64,000 bases of DNA from Rhipidocladum racemiflorum (lineage: Eukaryota > Streptophyta > Magnoliopsida > Poales > Poaceae): positions 1,612,001-1,676,000 of the forward strand of contig JAYEVF010000027.1 in NCBI GenBank assembly GCA_036346355.1. The letters are read 5' to 3'. This document shows positions 1 through 10,489 of this stretch, piece by piece (positions within the stretch are counted from its first letter, which is position 1; every line of letters starts with the position of its first letter). The notes under the pieces are model-generated. The model saw only the letters and a program-made list of their open reading frames with translations. It was not told the DNA's origin and did not search any database. Made by a program: the position numbers and the translations under genes.

Positions 1-640
1 TTGCTACTCGGGATCATCGCGGTTGTAGTATGAGATAAGGACACCGTAACATATCCTGTAATAGACTCCGATCGTGGCACGTCTTCGAGTCGTGTTCGGT
101 TACGGACTATTACCAGACTACTCCTTTATATATTGTGTCGCTGTCGCCGAGAAGAAGAGAAGTTTTTCCACGCCCTAGAGTTTTGCCAGTTTCCCTCGCT
201 ACGCCGCCATCTAGCTAGTCTGCCCCGTCCCGTACGCCGGCGTGCACCAGCGAACGGGAGAGCAGGTCTCCGAAACCATCCGTCCTCGAGTTCTTGCACC
301 GGGAGAGGACGAATCAGGTTTTTGGGAAGCGCTTGGCGCGACTGCTTCCAACTCATCGTCACGGCTCGTCTTCCTCGTCATTCGGGCGTTGCTGCTCGTC
401 ATCGCGCTCGGCTGTGATGCGCTTCCGTCTTCAACGCTGTACGCTCTACAACGGCTGCTGTTTCCTCTGCACACGAACAATACGTGATCATGTTTCTGTT
501 CTTTATTTTCAATCTGCTGGTTGTGAGCATATTAGATGGATATGCATCTAGGGTATGCTCCTGTTATTCGTTGCAAATCATCTATCACATGCTGTTCATG
601 ATTTACGTTTGGATTAAATTAAACATGCACATGCCTTTAA
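1..640 (+). mobile_element. Probable Ty1/copia LTR or leader fragment
   Basis: The stretch has a TATATAT-like box near 127, a CT- and CG-rich transcribed-looking segment at 140-480, and an AT-rich tail. The phrase around 325-350 (gggaagcgcttggcgcgactgcttcc) resembles the 5' leaders of grass SIRE/Maximus copia elements as I remember them. Neither terminal TG/CA with a target duplication nor coding sequence is visible because the window begins inside it. The overlapping short open frames share no recognisable protein. The family assignment is inference. Confidence 0.35.
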
Positions 641-654
641 TTCTAACAAGATCA

Positions 655-900
655 TCAAGATGCTCCTGGTGACTCCTGTGCATAGCTTCATACTGATCAT
701 ATCGGCCCTCATCGCATGTTGATAGGCCACCTGCTCATTGTGCCATTGGACCTACTCGTTGTGCCATTGAATTTGTTCATTGTGCCAATCAACATATGAA
801 CTGTGACAAGCCTCTTGGGTAGCAACAAAGGCATTGAAATCATCATAGAACTTGTTCTGCATATGAAAGAACTGCTCAAAACCAGCAGGAATTATATATG
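655..900 (-). pseudogene. Dead coding fragment with WHNEQ repeats, family unknown
   Basis: Read on the minus strand, one frame gives a run of protein-like sequence: GFEQFFHMQNKFYDDF at the start, then a segment with three copies of WHNE(Q) spaced six to eight residues apart. The run is interrupted by one TAG in the second repeat, where CAG is expected from the neighbouring copies. This looks like the remains of a coiled, repeat-bearing protein such as a transposon or retrotransposon accessory product. I do not recognise the family. No start, splice sites or complete domain can be seen. Confidence 0.4.
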
Positions 901-1238
901 GAGTGAAGGATAGATTAATACTAATGAAACTTCAAGTTAAAGCTTGAACTCCCCTTGAAGATATGCATCCATTTAATATATGAATTCGGAAACATATTGC
1001 ACATTATATGGATGAGGCAATGGAGAATTCAAACTTTAATTTGAATTCAAAGTATGCAATGAATAATAGAATAAATACACATACATACCTTGGGTTTTCT
1101 ATTTTCATCCAAATATGAGACTACTAACAATAAGCTCAATAAACATGTTAGTCTCATTAAAGATTAGGTTTGTCATTAAACAAGATTAAGCATTAATCTA
1201 ACACCAATCACCAAAACCAATAGAGCTTGAACTTACAA
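901..1238. other. AT-rich stretch without recognisable genes
   Basis: Low-complexity AT-rich DNA. I see no credible open frame, LTR terminus or hairpin in it. Confidence 0.6.
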
Positions 1239-1240
1239 TA

Positions 1241-1440
1241 CTCCCTCAGTTCATTTTTATAAAACTTATTTTTGATTTTGCATAAGGATTAAGGTTACAA
1301 AAAAATTAAGAAAGGTACGAGAGAAAAAAACTTAGATGTCCTCACTTAATTGTCTTGACCGCCACCGCCCGCCGCACCAAATATAGGATTGTCACTTAAT
1401 TGATCGGTTAACAGAAACGTACAAATATAGGATTGTTTTT
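1241..1440. mobile_element. Stowaway-like MITE, one terminus only
   Basis: CTCCCTCAGTTC at 1241 follows a TA and matches the Stowaway terminal consensus CTCCCTCCGTYY. No matching inverted terminus followed by TA is visible downstream, so the element is degenerate or truncated. The segment contains two copies of AAATATAGGATTGT about 50 bp apart. The right boundary is arbitrary. Confidence 0.4.
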
Positions 1441-1499
1441 AACTCCCATAACTCGTAGGGTTTTTTCAATAAAAACTATTCATACGAATCTAGTCATCA

Positions 1500-1999
1500 T
1501 GAGAAGGCAGCTTTTCAGGCTCTTTTAAGTTCTAATTATAGAACCATGATAAATGGTCCATGGCTCACCTTGTAATTATATAGTTGAAGCTTGCAAGCAA
1601 GGAGTTCGTGTGTTTATTGCTCATGATAGCGATAACTTCGATTCGAGAGCAGTTACCTCAAATAAAAATCCATTGCTTTGTTTATGTGTGCTTTTCATTG
1701 CGCTTTCTTTTTCCCTTTTCCTATTCACGCTAAGACAAATATTTGTTTTGTGTGGAGCATGTCAAAATGTTGATTCAACTCTTAGTCTTGCAATCGTATG
1801 GTCCCAGACCAAGATGTGTTGAACTAATTTGAAAGAATCTTAGTAATCTTACGATTTCAACAAGCTTTTAGTAGGATTGTGATCGCAATTTACATGCCAT
1901 TCTACCCAGTTCTACCGATCCTAATAATTAATTCCAAGTAATTATTTGGAGATCTCCTTCCAATTGTAATGTTAAAAGTAATTATTACGGTATATTTAT
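1500..1999. other. No recognisable gene
   Basis: An 89-codon open frame lies at 1553-1822 on the plus strand, but its product has no domain I recognise and its codon composition resembles the surrounding AT-rich DNA. I see nothing else to annotate. Confidence 0.5.
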
Positions 2000-2666
2000 T
2001 ATAACATCCTCAATTTTATTTTTCTAACTCAAAATATTTATTATATCATTTACTGAATTTTTTAGCTATTTCTTGGATTTCCATAATTTTAAAAGCCTTT
2101 TTTGTATTCTCCTATCCTAGAATGATCTCTTCAGAATTATTAGAATATATTCAAAGTCTAAAACTATTTTATTTGAGTTTCAAATATTCTATTGTGACTC
2201 TACGATTTTTCTTATAATTGTTGGAGTTAATTTGCTATTTTTCGAAGCTCAAAAATAATTTCTAAAATTTTTTAGAATCAAAAATCAAACTATAAACCTT
2301 TAACTTGAGCCGAAACAGTATTTATAGCCAGCCTGACTCCACTTACGGCCCATTGCCAACCTCACCCAAGCTGCTTCCCAAAAGTCATCTTTGCAATTTT
2401 GGTTCGTGTATTTCCAGAATTACACCTTCTCTCAGCCGCCCACCCTCTCCGTTGCCGACATGGGTCCAGGATCCACATGTCAGAGTCGTCTTCAACCTCA
2501 CGCCAGAGCTGCGCTTGTGCCTAATTTTCCTATGCCACGGTCCATCCCTACCTTTTACAGCTGCATCTATGTATCAATTCGATGCCTCTCAATTCCTTTC
2601 GACTGCCTGCACATCCTTCTCTTTTATTCAGCCTCTGCTTTTCGCCTATGCAAGAGCTTGGACCAT
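2000..2666 (+). mobile_element. Old degenerate LTR, left part
   Basis: The segment begins TATAACATCCTCAATTTT, a decayed form of the TGTAACAtCccaAATTT start seen in the other long LTRs of the window (42579, and 18223 on the minus strand). A CT-rich, promoter-like segment follows at 2300-2660. It is cut by the element at 2667-8869, and its continuation lies at 8875 onward. It is therefore the older layer of a nested insertion. It is too diverged to define termini precisely. Confidence 0.45.
2662..2666. repeat. Target-site duplication ACCAT (left)
   Basis: ACCAT immediately precedes the LTR start TGTGACGCCC. The same five bases follow the 3' LTR at 8870-8874. Confidence 0.95.
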
Positions 2667-2823
2667 TGTGACGCCCGGCTCCCTCCCCGTCCAGCGCCGC
2701 CCGTCTTCCGCGCCAACGCCGCCCAACGGCCACTCCCGCCGTACGCGCTCGCGCCGCAAGCCATGCCCGCACCCGCCGCAGCATTTTTCGCAGTTGGCGC
2801 GCCAGCGCCGCCCAGCGCCCCGC

Positions 2824-2830
2824 TATAAAA
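2824..2830 (+). promoter_or_regulatory. LTR TATA box (5' LTR)
   Basis: TATAAAA in a GC-rich context, 157 bp from the LTR start. The corresponding box in the 3' LTR is TATAAA at 6736. Transcription would be expected to start about 30 bp downstream. Confidence 0.7.
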
Positions 2831-3533
2831 CCCGAGGGTGCCCTCATCCTCGCGCCCCTCGCCTCCCTCGCTTCTCCTCCCGATGCGCCGCCGCGCCATC
2901 TTCCTCGGCTCGGCGAGCCCGACCAGCCACGCCGTCGCGCCGCCCCAGCTCCGCTGCCCCTCCGCCGCCCGATTCGCCGGCCGCGCTCGCACCGCCGGTG
3001 CGCCGCCCGCCTCGCCTCTGCCCTCTCCGGCCGCGCCCGTGCGCCGTCGCCCCTCCTCCCTCGCCCGGCGCGTGGTCGCCGCGCCAGCTTCGCCCGGCCG
3101 CTCGCTGCCCGCCAGCGCATGCGGGCGTGTGGTCCATCAGCGTGGGCCTTGATCCACGCCCGTCGGCCCACTCGTCAGAAAAAAAAGAATTTCAAAAAAA
3201 ATCCAATTTGCTGCTGACGTCAGCATGACGCAGTAAATCCGGTTTTTATTTTAAAAATAATTCAAAAATTCCGAAAAATCCAGAAAAGCCCGTTTTATTT
3301 GTTTTTAAACTTCCGGGAGCCCGTTTTCGCCCGTTCGAACTCCGATTGGCTCCGTTCTTCCTCCTAAATTCATTAGAAATCTCAAACTACAGTTTAGAGC
3401 TAGTTTGAAATTCAATTTGTGTTTATTTGTATTCGTTTGAATCTTATTTGAATTTGGTTGTTTTTCGCGCGTAGATTACGGAGAGACCGAGGAATTCCCG
3501 AACGACGATTTCGAGCAACAACTCGTCGAACCA

Positions 3534-3567
3534 GGCAAGTCACACCTCCTTGACCATATTGCTCCCA
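3534..3567 (+). other. Conserved LTR block GGCAAG...TTGACCATATTGCTCCCA
   Basis: This block recurs in every long LTR in the window: 7456 (+), 45469 (+), 54934 (+), 19220 (+), and on the minus strand near 16332, 49110 and 53042. Here it ends an acidic reading frame (DYGETEEF... then ...VEPGK) and itself reads GKSHLLDHIAPSF. CAG|GCAAGT also fits a GC-type splice donor. The function is unknown. Confidence 0.6.
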
Positions 3568-4272
3568 GTTTTATAAACTTGTATGTTGTATTTACAATTA
3601 TTGCATGCTTATTTATTATAGACATTAATTTTCGACCTAGTTTTAAATGATAGTTATATCCAATTTCGACATGTGACATTTGACATTTGAATTCCAATTC
3701 CCTTGTAACCTTAGTAGAAATATGAATTATGACTATAGTAACATTTAGACATTGCTTAGAACCAAACTTAGGAAGTTTTGGGGGACTTTATGCCAAAATG
3801 ACATCGTGTTCAAATGGAAACTTATAGTGATCAATGTTCGTATTAATGTGGAGATTAGTATGGTTAAAATGAAAATGACTTAGACCGGGCGAGAATTGGT
3901 TAGAAAGTGGTGAGGTCATGGTTTTGGGTTTGTGGACAGTCTCGCCTAGTCAATTAAGGACCGGTCTGAGCTTCGCTGTATGTAAAGCCTAACCGTACTA
4001 CCACAAGTCTGGAATGGGACGGACCTGGCTAGCCATATTAAATCATTTCATGGACAGTCATGCCATATGGGGGTAGTGGTGTGATGAAAGTGTGACGCTG
4101 CCACTTTGGCGCAAGAGGGGGCTTCTGAATAGAGGGAGTCTTTCAGCGGTGAAACCTTAGCGGGCATGACTACATGTATGATTTCATATTGGGGCTTTGT
4201 CATAATTTTCTCTGTCACTCACCATAGGAAGTGTGTCGACATAAAAGGGAAACATTATGTCCTGTGGGTAAA

Positions 4273-4311
4273 GTTGTACAACCTCTGCAGAGTGTCAAAC
4301 TAATCGATTAG
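4273..4311 (+). other. LTR palindrome module (three adjacent palindromes)
   Basis: GTTGTACAAC (4273-4282) is followed directly by CTCTGCAGAG (4283-4292), then seven bases, then CTAATCGATTAG (4300-4311). Equivalent modules occur in the four other long LTRs whose corresponding region survives (14777, 42579, 47558, 51354), with paired changes in the arms of the last palindrome. This is consistent with a structured RNA element in the LTR transcript. Confidence 0.6.
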
Positions 4312-4824
4312 CCGCGCCCGCAGTTATGGGCATGCCGAGCAAGCCATTCTCAGATTAGACTTTGGTAAATTAAAATTTTGATTTCAGAAAATGATGATTG
4401 GATGGAGGGAGTCCATCATGGGTATAACTTAGCAATTCCAGGAGAGATTCCTGAGTTAAAAATGTATAGATTTGATTTTGGAATAAAGTATGCCTTTTAA
4501 AATTATTGAAAATGTTATTAAACTGTTGCTTTATGCTCAAACAAACCATATTGCCATCCTTTGATTACCCGTACATTTATACTGCATTTTCTGGTGTGGT
4601 TTGCTGAGTACGTATGTACTCACCCTTGCTTAATTTACCAATTCAGAGGAGGAGTACCACGATGGTGAGGAACAGTTGGACTAGGCCGCGTCCCCAGTCG
4701 ATTGCCTGTGGCAAATTAATTGGGCTCTATCTATTTATCTTTATTTCCGCTGCTTTCATTTATTCGTTTATTTACTCTTTGGCTTGCGCGCCATTTCATT
4801 TGTAATCCTTGAATATTTATTATT

Positions 4825-4830
4825 AATAAA
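4825..4830 (+). terminator. LTR polyadenylation signal
   Basis: AATAAA about 110 bp before the end of the 5' LTR. The 3' LTR copy is at 8758-8763 and would be the one that ends the genomic RNA. Confidence 0.5.
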
Positions 4831-4940
4831 GAACGCTGGATATGCTATGGTTTCATTTCTACTGTGTGTACTAGCTTTTCCTGGACTAATACAGAATACA
4901 CAGAGGATTTCGGAGGTGTTATTCCGGGGTCCGACAGAGA

Positions 4941-4953
4941 TGGTATCAGAGCC
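4941..4953 (+). other. Primer-binding site, initiator tRNA-Met
   Basis: TGGTATCAGAGCC, four bases after the 5' LTR, is the standard complement to the 3' end of plant initiator methionine tRNA used to prime minus-strand synthesis. Confidence 0.95.
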
Positions 4954-5418
4954 ATATCGACTGTAGGAGTGGCCTTAGTTAGAATGGTTTAACCTTAAGG
5001 ACTTATTTTGAAATAAAAACAATATTTTGTATAAATTCCACTCTCATCTTATGCTATCTTGTCCTTATCTAAACTCTTATTTAAATGTTTTATCTATTTC
5101 ATCCCCACTCTCAAAATATTAGACAGAGCCTCCATCAAAGCGATGAATTGACAAGATTCTTCCGAAAACATGGCGACTCGTTCCGTACCTGAAGATCAAG
5201 AATGTCAAGACCAGAAGAATACCCAATTAAGGTCTAGAGTAAGCTATCCATTTTTTTTTGTAGTAGACGATGATTGTGTGCTGTCCTTTTTCCTCTTTTG
5301 TTGGCAGCCACAATAGTTTAAAAGAAAAGTTTGTCGGAGTTTATTGCTTCTTTGGGTGCGAAATCCTTCCCCTTTGTTCCCAGTCTTCTCCTTCCTAAAC
5401 CTTGTTCCCAACCGTCAG

Positions 5419-6510
5419 ATGGTGAACACTAGTAGCAACGCCAACAGTCCCCCTCCTCCAGGATTGCCACCTCCTCCTGCAGATGGACCCAACTGGCAGC
5501 AAATGTTGGACAATCAGAACCAACTCATCCAACTCCTGGCTCAGTCCATCAACAATAATCAGACCGCTCAAGCTACTCAATAAGATCATGCACCTCCTCA
5601 GTCCAGACTGTCAGAGTTTATGAGAATGAGACCTCCAACTTTCTCCAGCAGCACCGAGCCATTGAACGCCGATGATTGGCTCAGAACCATTGAGAAGAAG
5701 CTGGACATCCTTCAATGCAGCGACCGAGAGCGAGTCCTATTCGCTTCTCATCAGCTTAGTGGGCCAGCTGCAGAGTGGTGGGACAACTTCCGTGTCACCC
5801 ACCAGAACACCCAAGCCATCATCTGGGATGAGTTCGCGATAGCTTTTCGCCGAGCTCACATTCCATATGGCTTGATCGCATTAAAGAAGAAAGAATTCCG
5901 CAGTCTACGCCAAAGAGGTCATACGGTGACGGAGTATCTACACAAGTTCAACCAGCTAGCACGCTACGCACCAGAAGATGTGGCCACAGATGAAGCCAAG
6001 CAGGAGAGATTCCTAGACGGACTCAATGACGACTTGTCAATTCAACTGATCTCCCATGACTACTCTGACTTCGAGCAATTGGTCAACAAGGCACTTCGCT
6101 AGGAAGGCAAGCACTTGGAAATGGAGAACCGCAAGCGAAGAATGACTATCCAACGGTTCAATGCTGGAGCTTTCCCCAAAAGTCGGATAAATCCATCATC
6201 GTTTGAGCTGACAGAAGTAACCAAGAAGCCAGTAATGATGAACCATCCCAACAGCCTGGCAATCAACAAAGAAGATCAAGGAGGGCCAACACAGCAAAAT
6301 TCAAAACCCCAGTCCAAAGTCACATGTTACAACTGCCATGGAATTGGACATTTCGCCAGAAATTGCCCCAAGAAGCAGCAGAATGCAAGTCCAAGTGTGA
6401 ACAACTCCGAAGCCTTCCGCAATGCAGCAAGGAAGCCACAGAACTATGGCAAAGGACCCCTGAACAATATCAAGGTTCAAGACTTGCAGCATGGTACGTT
6501 TGAAAAATAA
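5419..6510 (+). pseudogene. gag: gag of the gypsy element, with two in-frame stops
   Basis: One continuous frame starts at ATG 5419 (MVNTSSNANSPPPPGLPP) and runs to 6510. It encodes a proline-rich start, a Q/N-rich stretch, the Retrotrans_gag core (ADDWLRTIEKKLDILQCSDR, then SGPAAEWWDNF, to EQLVNKAL) and a CCHC zinc knuckle (CYNCHGIGHFARNC) near the C-terminus. The frame is closed by TAA at 5581 and TAG at 6100. Both sit where related Gags would have Gln, so single C-to-T changes (CAA to TAA, CAG to TAG) explain them. Gag forms the particle and binds the element RNA. No protease or pol follows. The copy could not make full-length Gag without readthrough. Family identification is firm; lineage (Del/Tekay) is likely. 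Confidence 0.9.
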
Positions 6511-6574
6511 GTTGAAGGATCCTTAACCTATTCTCTTGCCAGCCTTTCCGAATCTCGGGGTCGAGATTCTTTTT

Positions 6575-6587
6575 AAGGGGGATAGGT
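6575..6587 (+). other. Polypurine tract
   Basis: AAGGGGGATAGG directly before the 3' LTR start TGTGACGCCC, the expected primer for plus-strand synthesis. Confidence 0.85.
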
Positions 6588-6588
6588 T

Positions 6589-8869
6589 TGTGACGCCCGG
6601 CTCCCTCCCCGTCCAGCGCCGCCCGTCTTCCGCGCCAACGCCGCCCAACGGGCCCCCTCTTACGCTACAAGGCGCCATGCCATGCTTGCACTCAGAGATT
6701 TTGCCATGTTGAGCGCCATGCCGCCGCGCCCCGCTTATAAACCTCTAGGGTGCCCCTCATCCTCGTGCCCCTCGCCTCCCTCTGCTTCTCCTCCCGATGC
6801 GCCCGCCCCGCCATCTTCCTCGGCTCCGGCGAGCCTGGCCAGCCCTTGGCAGTCGCTGCCCGGCCATTGCCCGCCTTCACGCCCATTGCCGCCGCTCATG
6901 CCGCCATCGCGGCTGCCTTCGCCCGCTTCGCCTCGCTCTCCGGCCGCCGCCGCGCCGTGCGCTGCCCCTTTCCTCCTCCGCCGGCCGGCCGTGTCGCCCG
7001 CTGCCGGCTTCGCCCGGCCGCTCGCTGCCCACGCTGCTGGCGCGCAGCGTAATGGTCCATCAGCAGCGTGGGCGTGGTCCACGCCCGTCGGCCCCACTTC
7101 GTCGAGAAAAAAAATTTCAAAAAATCCAATTTCTTTCTTGGCGTCGGCATGGCTGATAAATCCGGTTTTATTTTAAAAATAATTCAAAAATTCCGAAAAA
7201 TCCAGAAAAGCCCGTTTTATTTGTTTTTAAACTTCCGGGAGCCCGTTTTCGCCCGTTCGAACTCCGATTGGCTCCGTTCTTCCTCCTAAATTCATTAGAA
7301 ATCTCAAACTTCAGTTTAGAGCTAGTTTGAAATTCAATTTGTGTTTATTTGTATTCGTTTGAATCTTATTTGAATTTGGTTGTTTTTCGCGCGTAGATTA
7401 CGGAGAGACCAAGGAATTCCCGAATGACGATTTCGAGCAGCAACTCGTCGAACCAGGCAAGTCACACCTCCTTGACCATATTGCTCCCAGTTTTATAAAC
7501 TTGTATGTTGTATTTACAATTATTGCATGCTTATTTATTATAGACATTAATTTTTGACCTAGTTTTAAATGATAGTTATATCCAATTTCGACATGTGACC
7601 TTTGACATTTGAATTCCGATTCCCTTGTAACCTTAGTAGAAATATGAATTATGACTATAGTAACATTTAGACATTGCTTAGACATGCTTAGAACCAAACT
7701 TAGGAAGTTTTGGGGGACTTTATGCCAAAATGACATCGTGTTCAAATGGAAACTTATAGTGATCAATGTTCGTATTAATGTGGAGATTAGTATGGTTAAA
7801 ATGAAGATGACTTAGACCGGGCGAGAATTGGTTGGAAAGTGGTGAGGTCATGGTTCTGGGTTTGTGGACAGTCTCGCCTAGTCAATTAAGGACCGGTCTG
7901 AGCTTCGCTGTATGTAAAGCCTAACCGTACTACCACAAGTCTGGAATGGGACGGACCTGGCTAGCCATATTAAATCATTTCATGGACAGTCATGCCATAT
8001 GGGGGTAGTGGTGTGATGAAAGCGTGACGCTGCCACTTTGGCGCAAGAGGGGGCTTCTGAATAGAGGGAGTCTTTCAGCGGTGAAACCTTAGCGGACATG
8101 ACTACATGTATGATTTCATATTGGGGCTTTGTCATAATTTTCTCTGTCACTCACCATAGGAAGTGTGTCGACATAAAAGGGAAATATTATGTCTTGTGGG
8201 TAAAGTTGTACAACCTCTGCAGAGTGTCAAACTAATCGATTAGCCGCGCCCGCGGTTATGGGCATGCCGAGCAAGCCATTCTCAGATTAGACTTTGGTAA
8301 ATTAAAAATTTGATTTCAGAAAATGATGATTGGATGGAGGGAGTCCATCATGGGTATAACTTAGCAATTCCAGGAGAGATTCCTGAGTTAAAAATGTATA
8401 GATTTGATTTTGGAATAAAGTATGCCTTTAAAATTATTGAAAATGTTATTAAACTGTTGCTTTATGCTCAAACAAACCATATTGCCATCCTTTGATTACC
8501 CGTACATTTATCTTTGCATTTTACGGTGTGGTTTCTTTGAGTACGTATGTACTCACCCTTGCTTAATTTACCAATTCAGAGGAGGAGTACCACGATGGTG
8601 AGGAACAGTTGGACTAGGCCGCGTCCCCAGTCGATTGCCTGTGGCAAATTAATTGGGCTCTATCTATTTATCTTTATTTCCGCTGCTTTCATTTATTCGT
8701 TTATTTACTCGTTGGCCTGCGCGCCATTTCATTTGTAATCCTTGAATATTTATTATTAATAAAGAACGCTGGATATGCTATGGTTTCATTTCTACTGTGT
8801 GTACTAGCTTTTCCTGGACTAGTACAGAATACATAGAGGATTTCGGAGGTGTTATTCCGGGGTCCGACA
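6589..8869 (+). repeat. 3' LTR of the gag-only gypsy element
   Basis: 2,281 bp, same termini as the 5' copy. The first 63 bp match, the next roughly 500 bp (about 6652-7160) differ by many substitutions and indels, and the remainder is about 98% identical with about 25-30 differences. These include a short insertion near 7681 that looks like a local duplication. TATA box at 6736-6741; conserved GGCAAG block at 7456-7489; palindromes at 8215-8224 and 8232-8243. Confidence 0.95.
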
Positions 8870-8874
8870 ACCAT
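8870..8874. repeat. Target-site duplication ACCAT (right)
   Basis: Perfect copy of 2662-2666, showing that both LTRs belong to one insertion event. Confidence 0.95.
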
Positions 8875-9600
8875 GCTGCTGTGATTCCCTCCCTCTATTT
8901 TTCCTGTAACAAGTGATAGTCTCGCCCAAGTCGCTTAATGATTGAACCCAAGTGCTATTGATCCGAATATATACAGTACAAACCACATATCTTTATAGGC
9001 AGGACCTAGCTGAACAATTTATTAAGTTCTAGCATTATACCCTTAATACTATAGATTACAGGCTTATTTTGGGCATGTGGATGATGGTAACCGGCATCCA
9101 TATCTAAGGGCACACTTGCACCCTGAATATAAAGGCTGTCCAATATAATGGTGCATATCTTATTGTGTTTGTAATGGGTGTCCATACTTTGAGGGTGCAT
9201 CAAGTAGGTTGATGTTAGGACTTGGTATTAGAAAGGTCTTCTTGTGATCATCTTCGGTACACTCTACCATATTAATTGCATTGGCCGATAGATTAAGTTG
9301 ATCCTACTGTGTGGATAGAGTTGTACATTCTCTACGGTGTGATAATTGAATGTATTTGAATAATTGTATCTCCAATCATAGGCATTGTATGGAAAGACCA
9401 CACTTAGTTAGATTTTGGTTTTCGAAACAGTTTCTAGAAATTGGTTTTGGACACAAAATATGGATGCCGTACATAGTGCACTAATAGGCTTGTGCTACTG
9501 TATTAGTGTAGTGCTTGATGGTACATTTACAAATTATTACTATTTATCGTTACTTGTTATATACTTACTGTTTTTTTCACTTATACTTTTACCATTCCTG
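8875..9600 (+). mobile_element. Old degenerate LTR, right part
   Basis: The segment contains weak versions of the blocks conserved in the long LTRs: TAGTCTCGCCCAAGTCGC near 8920, and GTGTGGATAGAGTTGTACA...CTCTACGGTGTGATAATTGAA at about 9311-9350, matching the GTGGGTAAAGTTGTACAACCTCTGCAG module. Together with 2000-2666 it forms the LTR that was the target of the younger element. No clear right terminus. Confidence 0.45.
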
Positions 9601-9992
9601 TTTTAAAATTACTATTATTCATATTATGCAAATTAGTTTTATTCAACCAAACAATTTCATCTTCCTTGGAATAGACATGTATGTTGATAATAGCATTTAA
9701 AAAAGTCTTATGCAATATAAATGTACTTACATTATTTGTTAAAAAATTTACCAGTTGAGAAAGACGATCTAGAATTAGGATATTTCTATGTCGTTAGATT
9801 TAAGATGACAATGAGGCTCACTACTAGGGTGCAAACCCTAGTCTGTTTCTTATGGGCTATATCACAAACCACTTAGACGCAATTTTTATTTATGTAGACT
9901 TTGTTTATTGTATCCATGCTTAAAGCTCAATTTGTAAGACTGCTTAATATTATTTATGCACTCTATTATTTTCACGTATGAATGATGATACT
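9601..9992. other. AT-rich, no recognisable gene
   Basis: Nothing protein-like on either strand. It may include the end of the degenerate LTR. Confidence 0.5.
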
Positions 9993-10001
9993 ATTCTTTA
10001 A

Positions 10002-10196
10002 GAGAGAGACTAGGGAACGGTATACCGTTCTAACGGTATAGCTGTGAAACTTATCCGTTTCAGTGTTGGTTTCATCAGTTTCATATTTCATCAGTTTTTA
10101 GTGCTAAGTTTCATGAGTTTCAGTGTAAAATTTCATAAGTTTCATGAGTTTCAGAGGTATACCGTTCCTACGGTATACCGTAGGTTAGTTTTTCTG
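10002..10196. mobile_element. Mutator-type MITE with palindromic termini
   Basis: A 195-bp element flanked by a perfect 9-bp duplication ATTCTTTAA (9993-10001 and 10197-10205), the length typical of Mutator elements. Terminal inverted repeats of about 40 bp contain ACGGTATACCGT, itself a palindrome. The interior is made of degenerate TTTCATNAGTTTCA repeats. No coding capacity. Confidence 0.8.
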
Positions 10197-10489
10197 ATTC
10201 TTTAAATATGTATGTACTAGCTATATTGATCATGAAACTAGTATAGAAATACACAATCATCCAGAATCACTGAATCTTGAATCCAGTAATTTAAAATACA
10301 AATAGAATATTTAATTATTTGCCACATCTAAATTGATGTAAGCGAAGATTTGCCACACTCCATTGTAACTGTATAGCAAATAATTTGCCTTTTTCAATGT
10401 AGCACAGCACAAGACGCTAACACGCCGCCTCTCAATCCTGAGCCTAGAGACGACGGCGGCGAGGAGGCTACTACTGCCGAGCCCTGGAC

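Larger units (their letters stand above)
2667..4936 (+). repeat. 5' LTR of the gag-only gypsy element
   Basis: 2,270 bp, beginning TGTGACGCCC and ending GGGTCCGACA. The first roughly 560 bp is very GC-rich and contains a TATA box at 2824. An AATAAA at 4825 lies near the 3' end, so the R region would span most of the LTR (about 2 kb) and U5 would be very short. From about 3235 to the end it is about 98% like the 3' LTR by eye, and so are the first 63 bp. The stretch between, about 2730-3230, aligns poorly with its partner. Confidence 0.95.
2667..8869 (+). mobile_element. Complete non-autonomous Ty3/gypsy LTR retrotransposon carrying gag only
   Basis: All structural parts are visible: a 5' LTR (2667-4936), a primer-binding site for initiator tRNA-Met (4941), a leader, a gag frame (5419-6510), a polypurine tract (about 6575-6587), a 3' LTR (6589-8869), and a perfect 5-bp target duplication ACCAT. 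The internal region is only 1,652 bp. No protease, reverse transcriptase, RNase H or integrase sequence is present, so mobilisation would need enzymes from another element. The gag type and the very long LTRs fit the Del/Tekay group of grass gypsy elements (RIRE3/RIRE8-like in rice). That placement is inference from memory. The element sits inside an older, related LTR. Confidence 0.95.

Noticed and set aside
2748..3171. CpG-rich promoter of a host gene
   Set aside because: The GC-rich segment is the U3/leader part of an LTR, with LTR termini and target duplications in place.
2305..3228. Long plus-strand frame (307 codons), with overlapping minus-strand frames
   Set aside because: It crosses the LTR boundary at 2667 and lies in GC-rich LTR sequence where stop codons are rare in every frame. 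The product is low-complexity Pro/Arg/Ala and the partner LTR does not keep it.
4614..4805. 63-codon frame present identically at 4614 and 8547
   Set aside because: It lies in both LTRs of one element, so identity reflects the repeat. No start context or domain supports it.
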